From an uncultured Candidatus Melainabacteria bacterium (GTDB taxonomy: Bacteria > Cyanobacteriota > Vampirovibrionia > Gastranaerophilales > Gastranaerophilaceae): DNA of 16,079 nucleotides. Each line of letters opens with the position of its first letter. Within the stretch, counting starts at the first letter, position 1. The translations under genes were made by a program, and so were the position numbers. The stretch spans positions 1 through 16,079 of the forward strand of contig CAMHMW010000029.1 of assembly GCA_946186335.1 (NCBI GenBank). Reading direction: 5' to 3'. The notes beneath the pieces were generated by a model that was not told the DNA's origin, ran no database searches, and saw nothing but the letters and a program-made list of their open reading frames with translations. Shown here piece by piece: positions 7,068 to 13,286 of the stretch.

Positions 7068-7092
7068 AAGAAACCCTCTTGGGTTTCTTTTT
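7068..7092 (+). terminator. Rho-independent terminator after the membrane protein gene
   Basis: A perfect 9-bp stem, AAGAAACCC (7068-7076) and GGGTTTCTT (7081-7089), with loop TCTT, is followed by T residues. It begins 22 nt after the stop codon of the preceding gene. Confidence 0.85.
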
Positions 7093-7130
7093 GTAAACTT
7101 AAAATTCTTTCATAAAATTAAGCGATTTAT

Positions 7131-7158
7131 TTGAAAAATAATATGTTTGTGTGATAAT
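7131..7158 (+). promoter_or_regulatory. Predicted fusA promoter
   Basis: TTGAAA (7131-7136), a 16-bp spacer, then extended -10 TGT-GATAAT (7150-7158). It would give fusA a leader of about 150 nt that includes the 7175-7255 hairpin block. A second -10-like TATAAT lies at 7287-7292 with no good -35, so a shorter transcript is also possible. Confidence 0.5.
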
Positions 7159-7174
7159 TTTTATGTAGGTCTGT

Positions 7175-7255
7175 CCTCTGACTTAAAAAGGAAACTTTTT
7201 TCCTCTGCCTTTTGGAGAGGGTGTCGGTAGAGCAGATGAGGGTTGCTATCCCGAC
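7175..7255. repeat. Structured repeat-like block in the fusA leader
   Basis: The hexamer CCTCTG occurs at 7175-7180 and 7202-7207. Between them AAAAAG-GAAA-CTTTTT (7185-7200) forms a hairpin with a GNRA-type loop. CCTCTgCC-TTTT-GGAGAGG (7202-7220) forms a second hairpin with one bulged G, and GTCGG (7223-7227) can pair with CCGAC (7251-7255). The run GGAGAGGGTG...GATGAGGG resembles the CTCTCC/GGAGAG...GGTGAGG repeats found between genes in many bacteria, and the block at 10035-10068. It could equally be a fusA leader regulator. Confidence 0.5.
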
Positions 7256-7314
7256 ATAAAATATAAATAGCAAAAGTAGTACACATTATAATAAACTAAA
7301 AAGGAAAAAGAAAA

Positions 7315-9405
7315 ATGGCAAGATTAACTCCATTGGAAAAAATCAGAAACATTGGTATTGCCGCACACATTGACGCAGGTAAAACAACTACAACAGAACG
7401 TATATTGTTTTACACAGGTAAAACTCACAAATTAGGTGAAGTTCACGATGGTGCAGCAGTAACCGACTTTATGGAACAAGAAAGAGAACGTGGTATCACT
7501 ATTCAGTCAGCTGCGGTTACAGCTGAATGGAAAGGACACCAGATTAACATTATTGATACCCCCGGACACGTTGACTTTACTATTGAAGTTGAGCGTTCAC
7601 TTCGTGTATTAGACGGTGTTGTTGCTGTTTTCTGTGCGGTTGGCGGTGTTCAATCACAATCAGAAACCGTATGGCGTCAGGCAAATCGTTACGAAGTACC
7701 CCGTATGGTATTCGTTAACAAAATGGACAGAACAGGTGCAGACTTCTATCGTGTAGCAGAACAAATCAAAACAAGATTAGGCGCTAACGCTGTTCCTATT
7801 CAGTTACCTATCGGTGCAGAAGATAAATTTACCGGTTTGATTGACCTTATGACCATGAAAGCTGAAATTTATACTAATGATTTAGGTACTGATATTAAAG
7901 AAGAAGAAATTCCTGCTGATTTAGCAGAAAAAGCAAAAGAATATCATGATGCAATGGTTGAAGCTATCGCATCAGAAGATGACGATTTGATGGAAAAATT
8001 CTTTGAAGATCCTGATTCAATCACTATTGAAGAATTAAAAGCAGGTTTAAGAAAAGCTGTTTGCAACAATAAAATCGTTCCTGTTACATGCGGTACAGCA
8101 TTCAAAAACAAAGGTGTTCAGTTATTGCTGAATAACGTTGTTGATTATATGCCTTCACCTGTTGATGTAAAAGCTATTGAAGGTGAACTTGAAGACGGTA
8201 CAAAAACAGAACGTCATTCATCAGATGATGAACCGTTCAGCGCATTGTCATTCAAGGTTATGACAGACCCGTTCGTAGGTCGTTTGACATTCTTACGTGT
8301 ATATTCAGGTAAAATCACATCAGGTTCTTACGTATTGAACTCAACAAACGGAAAGAAAGAACGTATCTCACGTTTGGTTCGTATGTACGCAGACCAAAGA
8401 CTTGAAGAATCTGAAGTTTACGCAGGCGACATCTGTGCGGCTGTTGGTTTGAAGGATACAACAACAGGGGATACCTTGTGCGACGAAAAAGCACCGATTA
8501 TTCTTGAAAAAATGACCTTCCCTGAACCGGTTATCTCGGTAGCTATTGAGCCTAAGACAAAAGCCGATCAGGATAAAATGGGTATCGCTCTTCAAAAACT
8601 GGCAGAAGAAGATCCTTCCTTCAGAGTTAAATCTGATGAAGAAACAGGTCAGACAATCATTTCAGGTATGGGCGAACTTCACCTTGATATTATCGTTGAC
8701 CGTATGTTGAGAGAATTCAAAGTTGAAGCTAATATCGGTAAACCTCAGGTTGCTTACCGTGAAACCATCAGAGGAACTGCCGATCAGGATTCTAAATTCA
8801 TCCGTCAGTCAGGTGGTAAAGGTCAATACGGACATTGTAAAGCAAGAATTATGCCGGCAGGCGAAAACGAAGGTTTTGTATTTGAAAACAAAATCGTCGG
8901 TGGTGCAATTCCGAAAGAATACATCGAACCTGTCAGAAAAGGTATGGAAGAAGCGCTTGAAGGCGGTATCTTGGCAGGCTATCCGATGATAGACGTTAAG
9001 GTTGAACTTTACGACGGATCATACCACGAAGTTGACTCATCAGAAATGGCGTTCAAAATCGCAGGTTCTATGTGTATTAAAGACGGTTGCAAAAAAGCAC
9101 AGCCTTGTATCTTAGAACCTATGATGAAAGTTGAAATCGAAATTCCTGACGAATTTACAGGTACAATTATCGGTGACATTTCTCGTCGCAGAGGAAGAAT
9201 CGAAGGTCAGGAACCTCTCGGAAACACAGGTAACGTAATCGTCAGAGCCATCGTTCCGTTGGCAAACATGTTCGGTTATGCAACCGATTTGAGAAGTAAC
9301 ACACAAGGTCGCGGTACTTTCTCAATGGAATTCCAATGCTACGAACAGGTTCCGAGAAACGTAGAAGAAGAAATTATTTCAAAAGCAGGCGCTGCAAAAG
9401 CATAG
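7315..9405 (+). CDS. fusA: Translation elongation factor G
   Basis: EF-G is the GTPase that drives ribosomal translocation and, with RRF, recycling. At 696 aa it is full length. GTPase motifs are all present: P-loop AHIDAGKT (17-24), switch I RGITI (59-63), DTPGH (81-85) and NKMD (135-138). Domains II-V follow, including the domain IV block SGGKGQYGHCKARI and the domain V RRGRIEGQE region. Shine-Dalgarno AAGGA lies 9 nt before the ATG. Codon use is visibly different from the neighbours (many CGT Arg and GGT Gly codons), as expected for a highly expressed gene. It stands alone: no rpsL, rpsG or tuf flank it, unlike the classical str operon. It ends in a strong terminator. A second fusA elsewhere cannot be excluded, but the sequence looks like a canonical EF-G. 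Confidence 0.98.
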   Translation: MARLTPLEKIRNIGIAAHIDAGKTTTTERILFYTGKTHKLGEVHDGAAVTDFMEQERERGITIQSAAVTAEWKGHQINIIDTPGHVDFTIEVERSLRVLDGVVAVFCAVGGVQSQSETVWRQANRYEVPRMVFVNKMDRTGADFYRVAEQIKTRLGANAVPIQLPIGAEDKFTGLIDLMTMKAEIYTNDLGTDIKEEEIPADLAEKAKEYHDAMVEAIASEDDDLMEKFFEDPDSITIEELKAGLRKAVCNNKIVPVTCGTAFKNKGVQLLLNNVVDYMPSPVDVKAIEGELEDGTKTERHSSDDEPFSALSFKVMTDPFVGRLTFLRVYSGKITSGSYVLNSTNGKKERISRLVRMYADQRLEESEVYAGDICAAVGLKDTTTGDTLCDEKAPIILEKMTFPEPVISVAIEPKTKADQDKMGIALQKLAEEDPSFRVKSDEETGQTIISGMGELHLDIIVDRMLREFKVEANIGKPQVAYRETIRGTADQDSKFIRQSGGKGQYGHCKARIMPAGENEGFVFENKIVGGAIPKEYIEPVRKGMEEALEGGILAGYPMIDVKVELYDGSYHEVDSSEMAFKIAGSMCIKDGCKKAQPCILEPMMKVEIEIPDEFTGTIIGDISRRRGRIEGQEPLGNTGNVIVRAIVPLANMFGYATDLRSNTQGRGTFSMEFQCYEQVPRNVEEEIISKAGAAKA

Positions 9406-9424
9406 TTTTTGAAATGACAGATAT

Positions 9425-9454
9425 AAAAAAGACCCGAGATTTCGGGTCTTTTTT
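9425..9454. terminator. Bidirectional terminator between fusA and the coiled-coil gene
   Basis: Stem GACCCGA (9431-9437) pairs with TCGGGTC (9442-9448) around loop GATT, with six A before and six T after. It therefore has a T-tract on either strand and can end both fusA and the convergent gene that stops at 9482. Confidence 0.88.
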
Positions 9455-9481
9455 GTTTGACTAAAGTTATCGCTTTGATTA

Positions 9482-9877
9482 TTATTTTCCGCCGCCGCCA
9501 CCGTAGGTGAATTCGACTTTGATATTTTGCTGAAGTAATTTCTGCCATGAATTTTCGTAGTTGGTAATTTCGTTCAGTTGAGTTTCATATTGTTCTTTTT
9601 CAAGTTCTAACTGAGATTCCCAGGAATTTATGGTAGAAAGTTCAAACTCATGGTCATTTACCATTTCCATATAAATTTGAGAATACTCATCTGTACCGTA
9701 ACCGACATCTGGGTCATAGTATAATGCGCTTAATTCTGCGTTAAACTGTTGTTGTTTTTCCTGCACCTGTTTTGCTGCTGCTAATTGACGCATCTGAACA
9801 TCAGATAACTTTTTACTGATGTGGCTTTTTTGTCTGGTGAAGAAAAGTAATTTTTCGTGTAAATTTGCGATAGTCAT
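9482..9877 (-). CDS. Small coiled-coil protein of unknown function with poly-Gly tail
   Basis: I do not recognise this 131-aa protein. It has no signal peptide or membrane segment. Two long helical, heptad-rich stretches are visible: about 1-50 (Gln/Lys/Ala rich, with KQVQEKQQQFNAEL) and about 68-118 (ELEKEQYETQLNEITNYE). They are separated by a Pro/Gly/Tyr turn, YYDPDVGYGTDEY (53-65), which suggests a helical hairpin. The C terminus is VEFTYGGGGGK. Helical-hairpin proteins of this size occur among secretion-system subunits and chaperones, but nothing here proves that. AGAGGA (9891-9886) sits 8 nt before the ATG, and a -10-like TATAAT (9916-9911) lies upstream. The gene is monocistronic and shares the bidirectional terminator with fusA. 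Confidence 0.82.
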   Translation of the reverse strand: MTIANLHEKLLFFTRQKSHISKKLSDVQMRQLAAAKQVQEKQQQFNAELSALYYDPDVGYGTDEYSQIYMEMVNDHEFELSTINSWESQLELEKEQYETQLNEITNYENSWQKLLQQNIKVEFTYGGGGGK

Positions 9878-9910
9878 AACTTTAGTCCTCTTCTTATTTT
9901 ATCTCTCTTA

Positions 9911-9916
9911 ATTATA
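9911..9916 (-). promoter_or_regulatory. -10-like element of the coiled-coil gene
   Basis: TATAAT on the minus strand, a full consensus match, 34 nt before the ATG at 9877. The -35 region (TCAGAC at 17 bp) is poor. The leader would be about 27 nt and includes AGAGGA. Confidence 0.4.
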
Positions 9917-10034
9917 TAAAGTATTTTAAAACCGTCTGATTTCAGCAAACGTTATTTCTGTTACATTTCGTAATATATATTCCAAACACCATTATAAATC
10001 CAGTAAATTTTGCTAACATGCTATGTAAATTTCA

Positions 10035-10068
10035 CTCTCCTAAAAAATAGGAGAGGTTGGGGTGAGGT
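10035..10068. repeat. CTCTCC hairpin repeat
   Basis: A perfect 8-bp stem, CTCTCCTA (10035-10042) and TAGGAGAG (10048-10055), around five A, followed by GTTGGGGTGAGGT. The form matches a very common bacterial intergenic repeat type (hairpin of CTCTCC/GGAGAG plus GGTGAGG; from memory). The fusA leader block at 7202-7242 is a looser relative. Confidence 0.6.
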
Positions 10069-10073
10069 ATGAA

Positions 10074-10101
10074 ATTGTTGGGCTGAAAGCCCAACTTACA
10101 A
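10074..10101. repeat. 28-bp dispersed hairpin repeat, copy 2
   Basis: Identical over 28 bp, and in the same orientation, to the element at 2022-2049: stem GTTGGGCT/AGCCCAAC with loop GAA, followed by TTACAA. It lies 6 bp after the CTCTCC repeat and 59 bp before the zinc-ribbon gene. Confidence 0.75.
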
Positions 10102-10126
10102 CATTTCATTTTGTTCCCGCGCAAAC

Positions 10127-10154
10127 TTGACTTTCCAAAAATCATCATTAAATC
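10127..10154 (+). promoter_or_regulatory. Predicted promoter of the zinc-ribbon gene, next to the start codon
   Basis: TTGACT (10127-10132), a 16-bp spacer, then TAAATC (10149-10154). The ATG at 10161 follows after 6 nt and no Shine-Dalgarno is present, the same geometry as bioD. The -10 is a weak match, so this is tentative. Confidence 0.4.
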
Positions 10155-10160
10155 ACTAAT

Positions 10161-10541
10161 ATGAGATGGAGCGATATATTTAATTTTACCCCAAAATGTC
10201 AGCACAACAAAGTTCCGATGGATGTTGAAATCGGCTATTGTCCCGACTGCGGAGAACTTATTGAAAATCACTGGTACATCACAAGATGTGCCTGTTGCGG
10301 AGTTAAGCAAAGAGCGACTATCAGAGGCGGAGAGGTTGTTCCCGAAGAAGGGTTTTGTCACAATTGCGGAGGAAAAGGTTACATTGTTGAACGCATCGAA
10401 AAAATTGACTGCATAAACATTAATTACGCAATTTTGGTAAGAGAAATCATGAAAAACGAAGTGGAAGAATACACCCAGAGTTGGGCTGAAGCTATGCAAA
10501 CATCAGGTTACATACCGAAACTGCCGCAACAATTCCGATAA
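10161..10541 (+). CDS. Cytosolic multi-zinc-ribbon protein of unknown function
   Basis: I do not recognise this 126-aa protein by name. It carries several zinc-ligand pairs: C13/H15 (KCQHNKVP), C27-P-D-C30 (YCPDCGE), C43/C45/C46 (RCACCGVKQRA) and C66-H-N-C69 (FCHNCGGKGY), enough for two zinc ribbons over residues 13-70. The rest (about 75-126) is mixed, ending in KLPQQFR, with no membrane segment. A nucleic-acid or protein-binding role is typical of such ribbons but unproven. The antisense 155-codon frame on the other strand lacks any such pattern, so I take the plus strand as coding. The last 50 nt overlap the 3' end of spmB on the opposite strand. There is no Shine-Dalgarno. Confidence 0.78.
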   Translation: MRWSDIFNFTPKCQHNKVPMDVEIGYCPDCGELIENHWYITRCACCGVKQRATIRGGEVVPEEGFCHNCGGKGYIVERIEKIDCININYAILVREIMKNEVEEYTQSWAEAMQTSGYIPKLPQQFR

Positions 10542-11025
10542 AATCGGCTAAAAGTCCAACCCAGACGGCATATCTCAATTTTGAAATACCGACAGCACCA
10601 AAATACACCGCCAAAACGTAGAATGTTGTTTCGCTGCTTCCGAGCATTATGGCTGCGAGTTTTGTGGAATAAGCATCCGCGCCGCCGTTATTTGCAATAT
10701 CGGAAAATATCCCCAATGCTCCCGAACCGGAAAGCGAACGGACTATCATTAACGGTAAGGTGTCTGCCGGAATATTAAATTTCGCAAGAACAGGTGCCAA
10801 AAGTTGTGCAAGAAGCTCTATCGCTCCGCTTGCCCTTAGCATTGAAATTGCAACAATAACCGCAACCAGATAGGGGATAATTTTTACCGCAACCTGAAAT
10901 CCACCCTTTGCACCTTTGGTGAATTCCTCATAAACAGGGACTTTTTTTATGATCCCGCAGGTTAAAACAGTCAGTATTATTACGGGCAAAATCCACAAAG
11001 ATATGAGGTTAAGAATTTTCGTCAT
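10492..11025 (-). CDS. spmB: SpmB-type membrane protein (nucleoside-recognition/Gate domain)
   Basis: The 177-aa product is a polytopic inner-membrane protein with hydrophobic segments at about 6-26, 45-65, 75-83, 123-142 and 150-176. It contains the Gate-domain region SLSGSGALGIFSDIANNGGAD (about 97-117) and LGSSETTFYVLAVYFG typical of SpmB. In Bacillus subtilis SpmA and SpmB act in spore-core dehydration, but the pair is widespread in non-sporulating bacteria, where transport or envelope roles are only suspected. Its start overlaps the end of spmA by 17 nt and has a near-perfect Shine-Dalgarno (AAGGAGGT) 5 nt before the ATG. Its 3' end overlaps the convergent zinc-ribbon gene. No sporulation genes are nearby. 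Confidence 0.88.
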   Translation of the reverse strand: MTKILNLISLWILPVIILTVLTCGIIKKVPVYEEFTKGAKGGFQVAVKIIPYLVAVIVAISMLRASGAIELLAQLLAPVLAKFNIPADTLPLMIVRSLSGSGALGIFSDIANNGGADAYSTKLAAIMLGSSETTFYVLAVYFGAVGISKLRYAVWVGLLADFIGIVAAVSVCNLMFA

Positions 11026-11614
11026 TTTTAACCTCCTTCTTCACGCTGAATCCCTGAAACAATTTAGCCATAATTATCGCCGAAACAAAAGCAATTGTTG
11101 TAACCAAAAGTGTCGGCGCAATTATTTCTGTCGGATTTTTATAACCGATACCGATAAGAATTGCAAGAACTGTTGTCGGAACAAGCTGAAACCCTGCCGT
11201 ATTCATCCCCAAAAACAAACACATAGAATTACTGGCGGTATCTTTTTTGTCATTTTCTTTTTGGAGTTCCTCCATCGCCTTTATTCCGAATGGAGTTGCC
11301 GCATTAGCCAAGCCAAAAGCGTTTGCCGTAAAATTCATTGCAATATCGCCTATCGCAGGAGCATCAGGAGGAATTTCGTTGAATAAATGCTTTGTTACAG
11401 GTTTTATAAGTTTTGCAATAAAATCAATTATCCCTGATTTTTTTGCAATTTCCATAATTCCGAGCCAAAAAGCCATAATACCGATGAGTGAAATTGCAAC
11501 CTTAACAGAAAGTTCCGCCCCTGTCATAATTGAATTTACAACATCCTGCAATTTTCCGTTAACCGCACCGATAACAACCGAAATAACTATTAAAAAATAA
11601 AAGATATAGTTCAT
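11009..11614 (-). CDS. spmA: SpmA-type membrane protein (nucleoside-recognition/Gate domain)
   Basis: I place the start at the ATG at 11614, giving 201 aa (MNYIFYFLIVISVV...). A longer frame to 11680 exists, but it would run across the pgk terminator at 11663-11700 and the -10 element at 11622-11627, and B. subtilis SpmA also begins directly with its first membrane helix. Family marks are MAFWLGIMEIAKKSG (about 48-62), the PPDAPAIGDIAMNFTANAFGL block and the NTAGFQLVPTTV segment. Hydrophobic helices at about 1-20, 38-55, 136-156 and 165-185 indicate an inner-membrane protein. It is the first gene of the spmA-spmB pair. TGC-TATAAA ends 7 nt before the ATG with no Shine-Dalgarno, which suggests a leaderless mRNA. 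Confidence 0.87.
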   Translation of the reverse strand: MNYIFYFLIVISVVIGAVNGKLQDVVNSIMTGAELSVKVAISLIGIMAFWLGIMEIAKKSGIIDFIAKLIKPVTKHLFNEIPPDAPAIGDIAMNFTANAFGLANAATPFGIKAMEELQKENDKKDTASNSMCLFLGMNTAGFQLVPTTVLAILIGIGYKNPTEIIAPTLLVTTIAFVSAIIMAKLFQGFSVKKEVKNDENS

Positions 11615-11621
11615 ATAATTA

Positions 11622-11630
11622 TTTATAGCA
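11622..11630 (-). promoter_or_regulatory. Extended -10 element of spmA
   Basis: TGC-TATAAA on the minus strand (11630-11622), 7 nt from the spmA ATG. The -35 region at 17 bp is TTTAAG, a partial match. Its position supports the 11614 start over the longer frame. Confidence 0.5.
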
Positions 11631-11662
11631 TAAAAACAAATTTTCTTAAAAACCCTCACCAT

Positions 11663-11700
11663 AAAAAACGGACTTTGCATACATACAAAGCCCGTTTTTT
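11663..11700 (-). terminator. Terminator after pgk
   Basis: Read on the minus strand, CGGGCTTTG pairs with CAAAGTCCG through one G-U pair around an 8-nt loop, followed by six T. It starts 22 nt after the pgk stop. A-tracts on the other side mean it could also work weakly in reverse. Confidence 0.85.
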
Positions 11701-11721
11701 GAAAAGTTTTTATTTTAAAAA

Positions 11722-12939
11722 CTATACGTTTGCCGCAACTGCTTCATCCAAGGCTGCAACACCCGGCAATACTTTACCTTCAATAAATTCCAAGGAAGCA
11801 CCGCCGCCTGTTGAAACGTGAGTGAAATCTTCCGCTTTGCAGAATTTCTTAGCCGCAGAAACAGAATCACCACCGCCGATAACAGATGTTGCACCGGCTT
11901 TTGTTGCTTCAACAATTGCCGCTAATACAGCCTTTGTACCTTCCGCAAATTTCGGGTTTTCAAAAGCTCCGACAGGCCCGTTCATCAGGATTGTTTTTGA
12001 GGATTTCAAAACATCAGCAAATGCCTTTCTTGAATCCATACCGGCATCTACTCCTTCAAACCCGTCAGGAATTTCATTAATCGCAACAAATTTATTTGTT
12101 CCGTTTCCGGAGAAATCATCAGCAACCAAAACATCAGTTGCCATAACAAGGTTTACGCCTTTATCTGCTGCTTTTTTCTCGATTGCTTTTGCAACTTCCA
12201 ACTGGTCATCTTCGCAAATTGAATTACCGATTTTACCGCCGTTTGCCTTAACAAATGTATAAGCCATACCGCCGCCGATAATCATATTGTCAACTTTGTC
12301 CAGTAAGTTTTCCAAAACACCGATTTTTGAAGAAACCTTAGCCCCGCCAACAACAGCCGTAAACGGTCTTGTCGGATTATCAAGAGCCTGTGACAAGCAT
12401 CTTAATTCTTTTTCCATTAACAAGCCTGAAACAGCAGGTTTTAATACCTTTGCCAGTTTTGCGGTAGATGTATGATTTCTGTGAGCAGCACCAAAGGCAT
12501 CATTCACATAAAAATCACCCAGTTTTGCAAGTTCATTTGCAAAAGTCATATCATCATCTTTTGCTTCCTCAGCCTTGTAAAATCTTATATTTTCCAAAAG
12601 TGCCACTTTACCGTCTTGTAAATCTGCCAACTCTTTTTCTGCGCCTTCACCAACAGGTGTTGAAACAAATTTTACATCTTCACCCAAAACTTTTGATAAG
12701 TATTTTGCAACGGGTTCCAGAGAAAATTCCATATTCCATTCACCCTTCGGACGTCCTAAATGAGCCATAAGAATAATTTTAGCCCCTTTATCTTTTAAGA
12801 AATTTACAGTCGGCAAAATTGCCTGAATTCTTGTATCGTCCGTAACATTTTTGTCAGCGTCAAGAGGAACATTGATGTCAACTCTGATTAACGCTCTTTT
12901 ACCCCTTATATCACCGAGGTCTTTAATAGATTTTTTCAT
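11722..12939 (-). CDS. pgk: Phosphoglycerate kinase
   Basis: Pgk transfers the acyl phosphate of 1,3-bisphosphoglycerate to ADP, the first ATP-yielding step of glycolysis, in the cytosol. The 405-aa length is typical. Substrate-binding residues are visible: R19, D21 and N23 (RVDINVP), H60 to R63 (HLGRPKG), and R119 (ENIRF). The nucleotide side shows GGAKVSSKIGVL (198-209), GGGMAYTF (222-229), GGGDS (355-359) and STGGGASLE (376-384). The usual WNGPMGVFE reads MNGPVGAFE (319-327), a mild change in a conserved loop. Shine-Dalgarno AAGGAG lies about 8 nt before the ATG, and a -10-like TATGAT (12978-12973) lies about 34 nt upstream. It is monocistronic, with its own terminator, and no gap gene is beside it. 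Confidence 0.97.
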   Translation of the reverse strand: MKKSIKDLGDIRGKRALIRVDINVPLDADKNVTDDTRIQAILPTVNFLKDKGAKIILMAHLGRPKGEWNMEFSLEPVAKYLSKVLGEDVKFVSTPVGEGAEKELADLQDGKVALLENIRFYKAEEAKDDDMTFANELAKLGDFYVNDAFGAAHRNHTSTAKLAKVLKPAVSGLLMEKELRCLSQALDNPTRPFTAVVGGAKVSSKIGVLENLLDKVDNMIIGGGMAYTFVKANGGKIGNSICEDDQLEVAKAIEKKAADKGVNLVMATDVLVADDFSGNGTNKFVAINEIPDGFEGVDAGMDSRKAFADVLKSSKTILMNGPVGAFENPKFAEGTKAVLAAIVEATKAGATSVIGGGDSVSAAKKFCKAEDFTHVSTGGGASLEFIEGKVLPGVAALDEAVAANV

Positions 12940-12972
12940 TGTCTTCTCCTTCTTAAAAAGTACCGCATGTAA

Positions 12973-12978
12973 ATCATA
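12973..12978 (-). promoter_or_regulatory. -10-like element of pgk
   Basis: TATGAT on the minus strand, 33 nt before the pgk ATG. The -35 region is weak. It lies in the 71-bp gap after fixX, where no terminator is visible, so fixCX read-through into pgk is also possible. Confidence 0.4.
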
Positions 12979-13010
12979 ACAAGAACATGAAAAATTTTAA
13001 AGGAACAGGT

Positions 13011-13286
13011 TTAGCCGTTTTTAAAAGTTACTCCTTTTGTGCCTTTCGGGTATTCCCAGCCCAAAGATTTTTTCTCACAGGCAATACGACAGGCACCGCA
13101 TTCCAAACAGTTTTCAAAATTTACAATAAGTTCCTGTTTTTCTTCATTCCATTCATAAACTTCGGCAGGACAAATAAAAGTGCAGGGACGACCCTCACAC
13201 ATTCTGCAATCCTCATTTTTCGGATGAAGATGGGAGTCCGTATCGGGAGTGTATTTCAGAGTGTATAAATTTTTATCTATCTTCAT
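13011..13286 (-). CDS. fixX: Ferredoxin-like protein FixX, partner of the FixC-like flavoprotein
   Basis: FixX passes electrons with FixC in the ETF-quinone oxidoreductase system. I choose the ATG at 13286, giving 91 aa. It overlaps the fixC stop as ATGA, and MKIDKNLYTLKY matches the usual FixX opening. A GTG at 13301 could add five residues. The iron-sulfur ligands are C27, C30, C35 and C39 (CRMCEGRPCTFICPAEVY), then C60, C63, C66 and C70 (CLECGACRIAC), the latter a classical [4Fe-4S] pattern. GGAG lies about 10 nt before the start, and translational coupling to fixC is likely. FixA and FixB (ETF subunits) are not in the window. Confidence 0.92.
   Translation of the reverse strand: MKIDKNLYTLKYTPDTDSHLHPKNEDCRMCEGRPCTFICPAEVYEWNEEKQELIVNFENCLECGACRIACEKKSLGWEYPKGTKGVTFKNG

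Noticed and set aside
7163..7168. ATG-TAG minimal start-stop directly after the fusA -10 element
   Set aside because: It sits where a leaderless start would be, but two codons are not evidence of a regulatory frame.
10032..10499. 155-codon minus-strand frame opposite the zinc-ribbon gene
   Set aside because: It is antisense to a frame with four well-spaced zinc-ligand pairs, has no plausible ribosome site, and its product is a patternless Phe/Asn/Ser-rich string.
11615..11680. 22-codon upstream extension of spmA
   Set aside because: It lies across the pgk terminator stem and the spmA -10 element, and SpmA proteins normally start at the first membrane helix.
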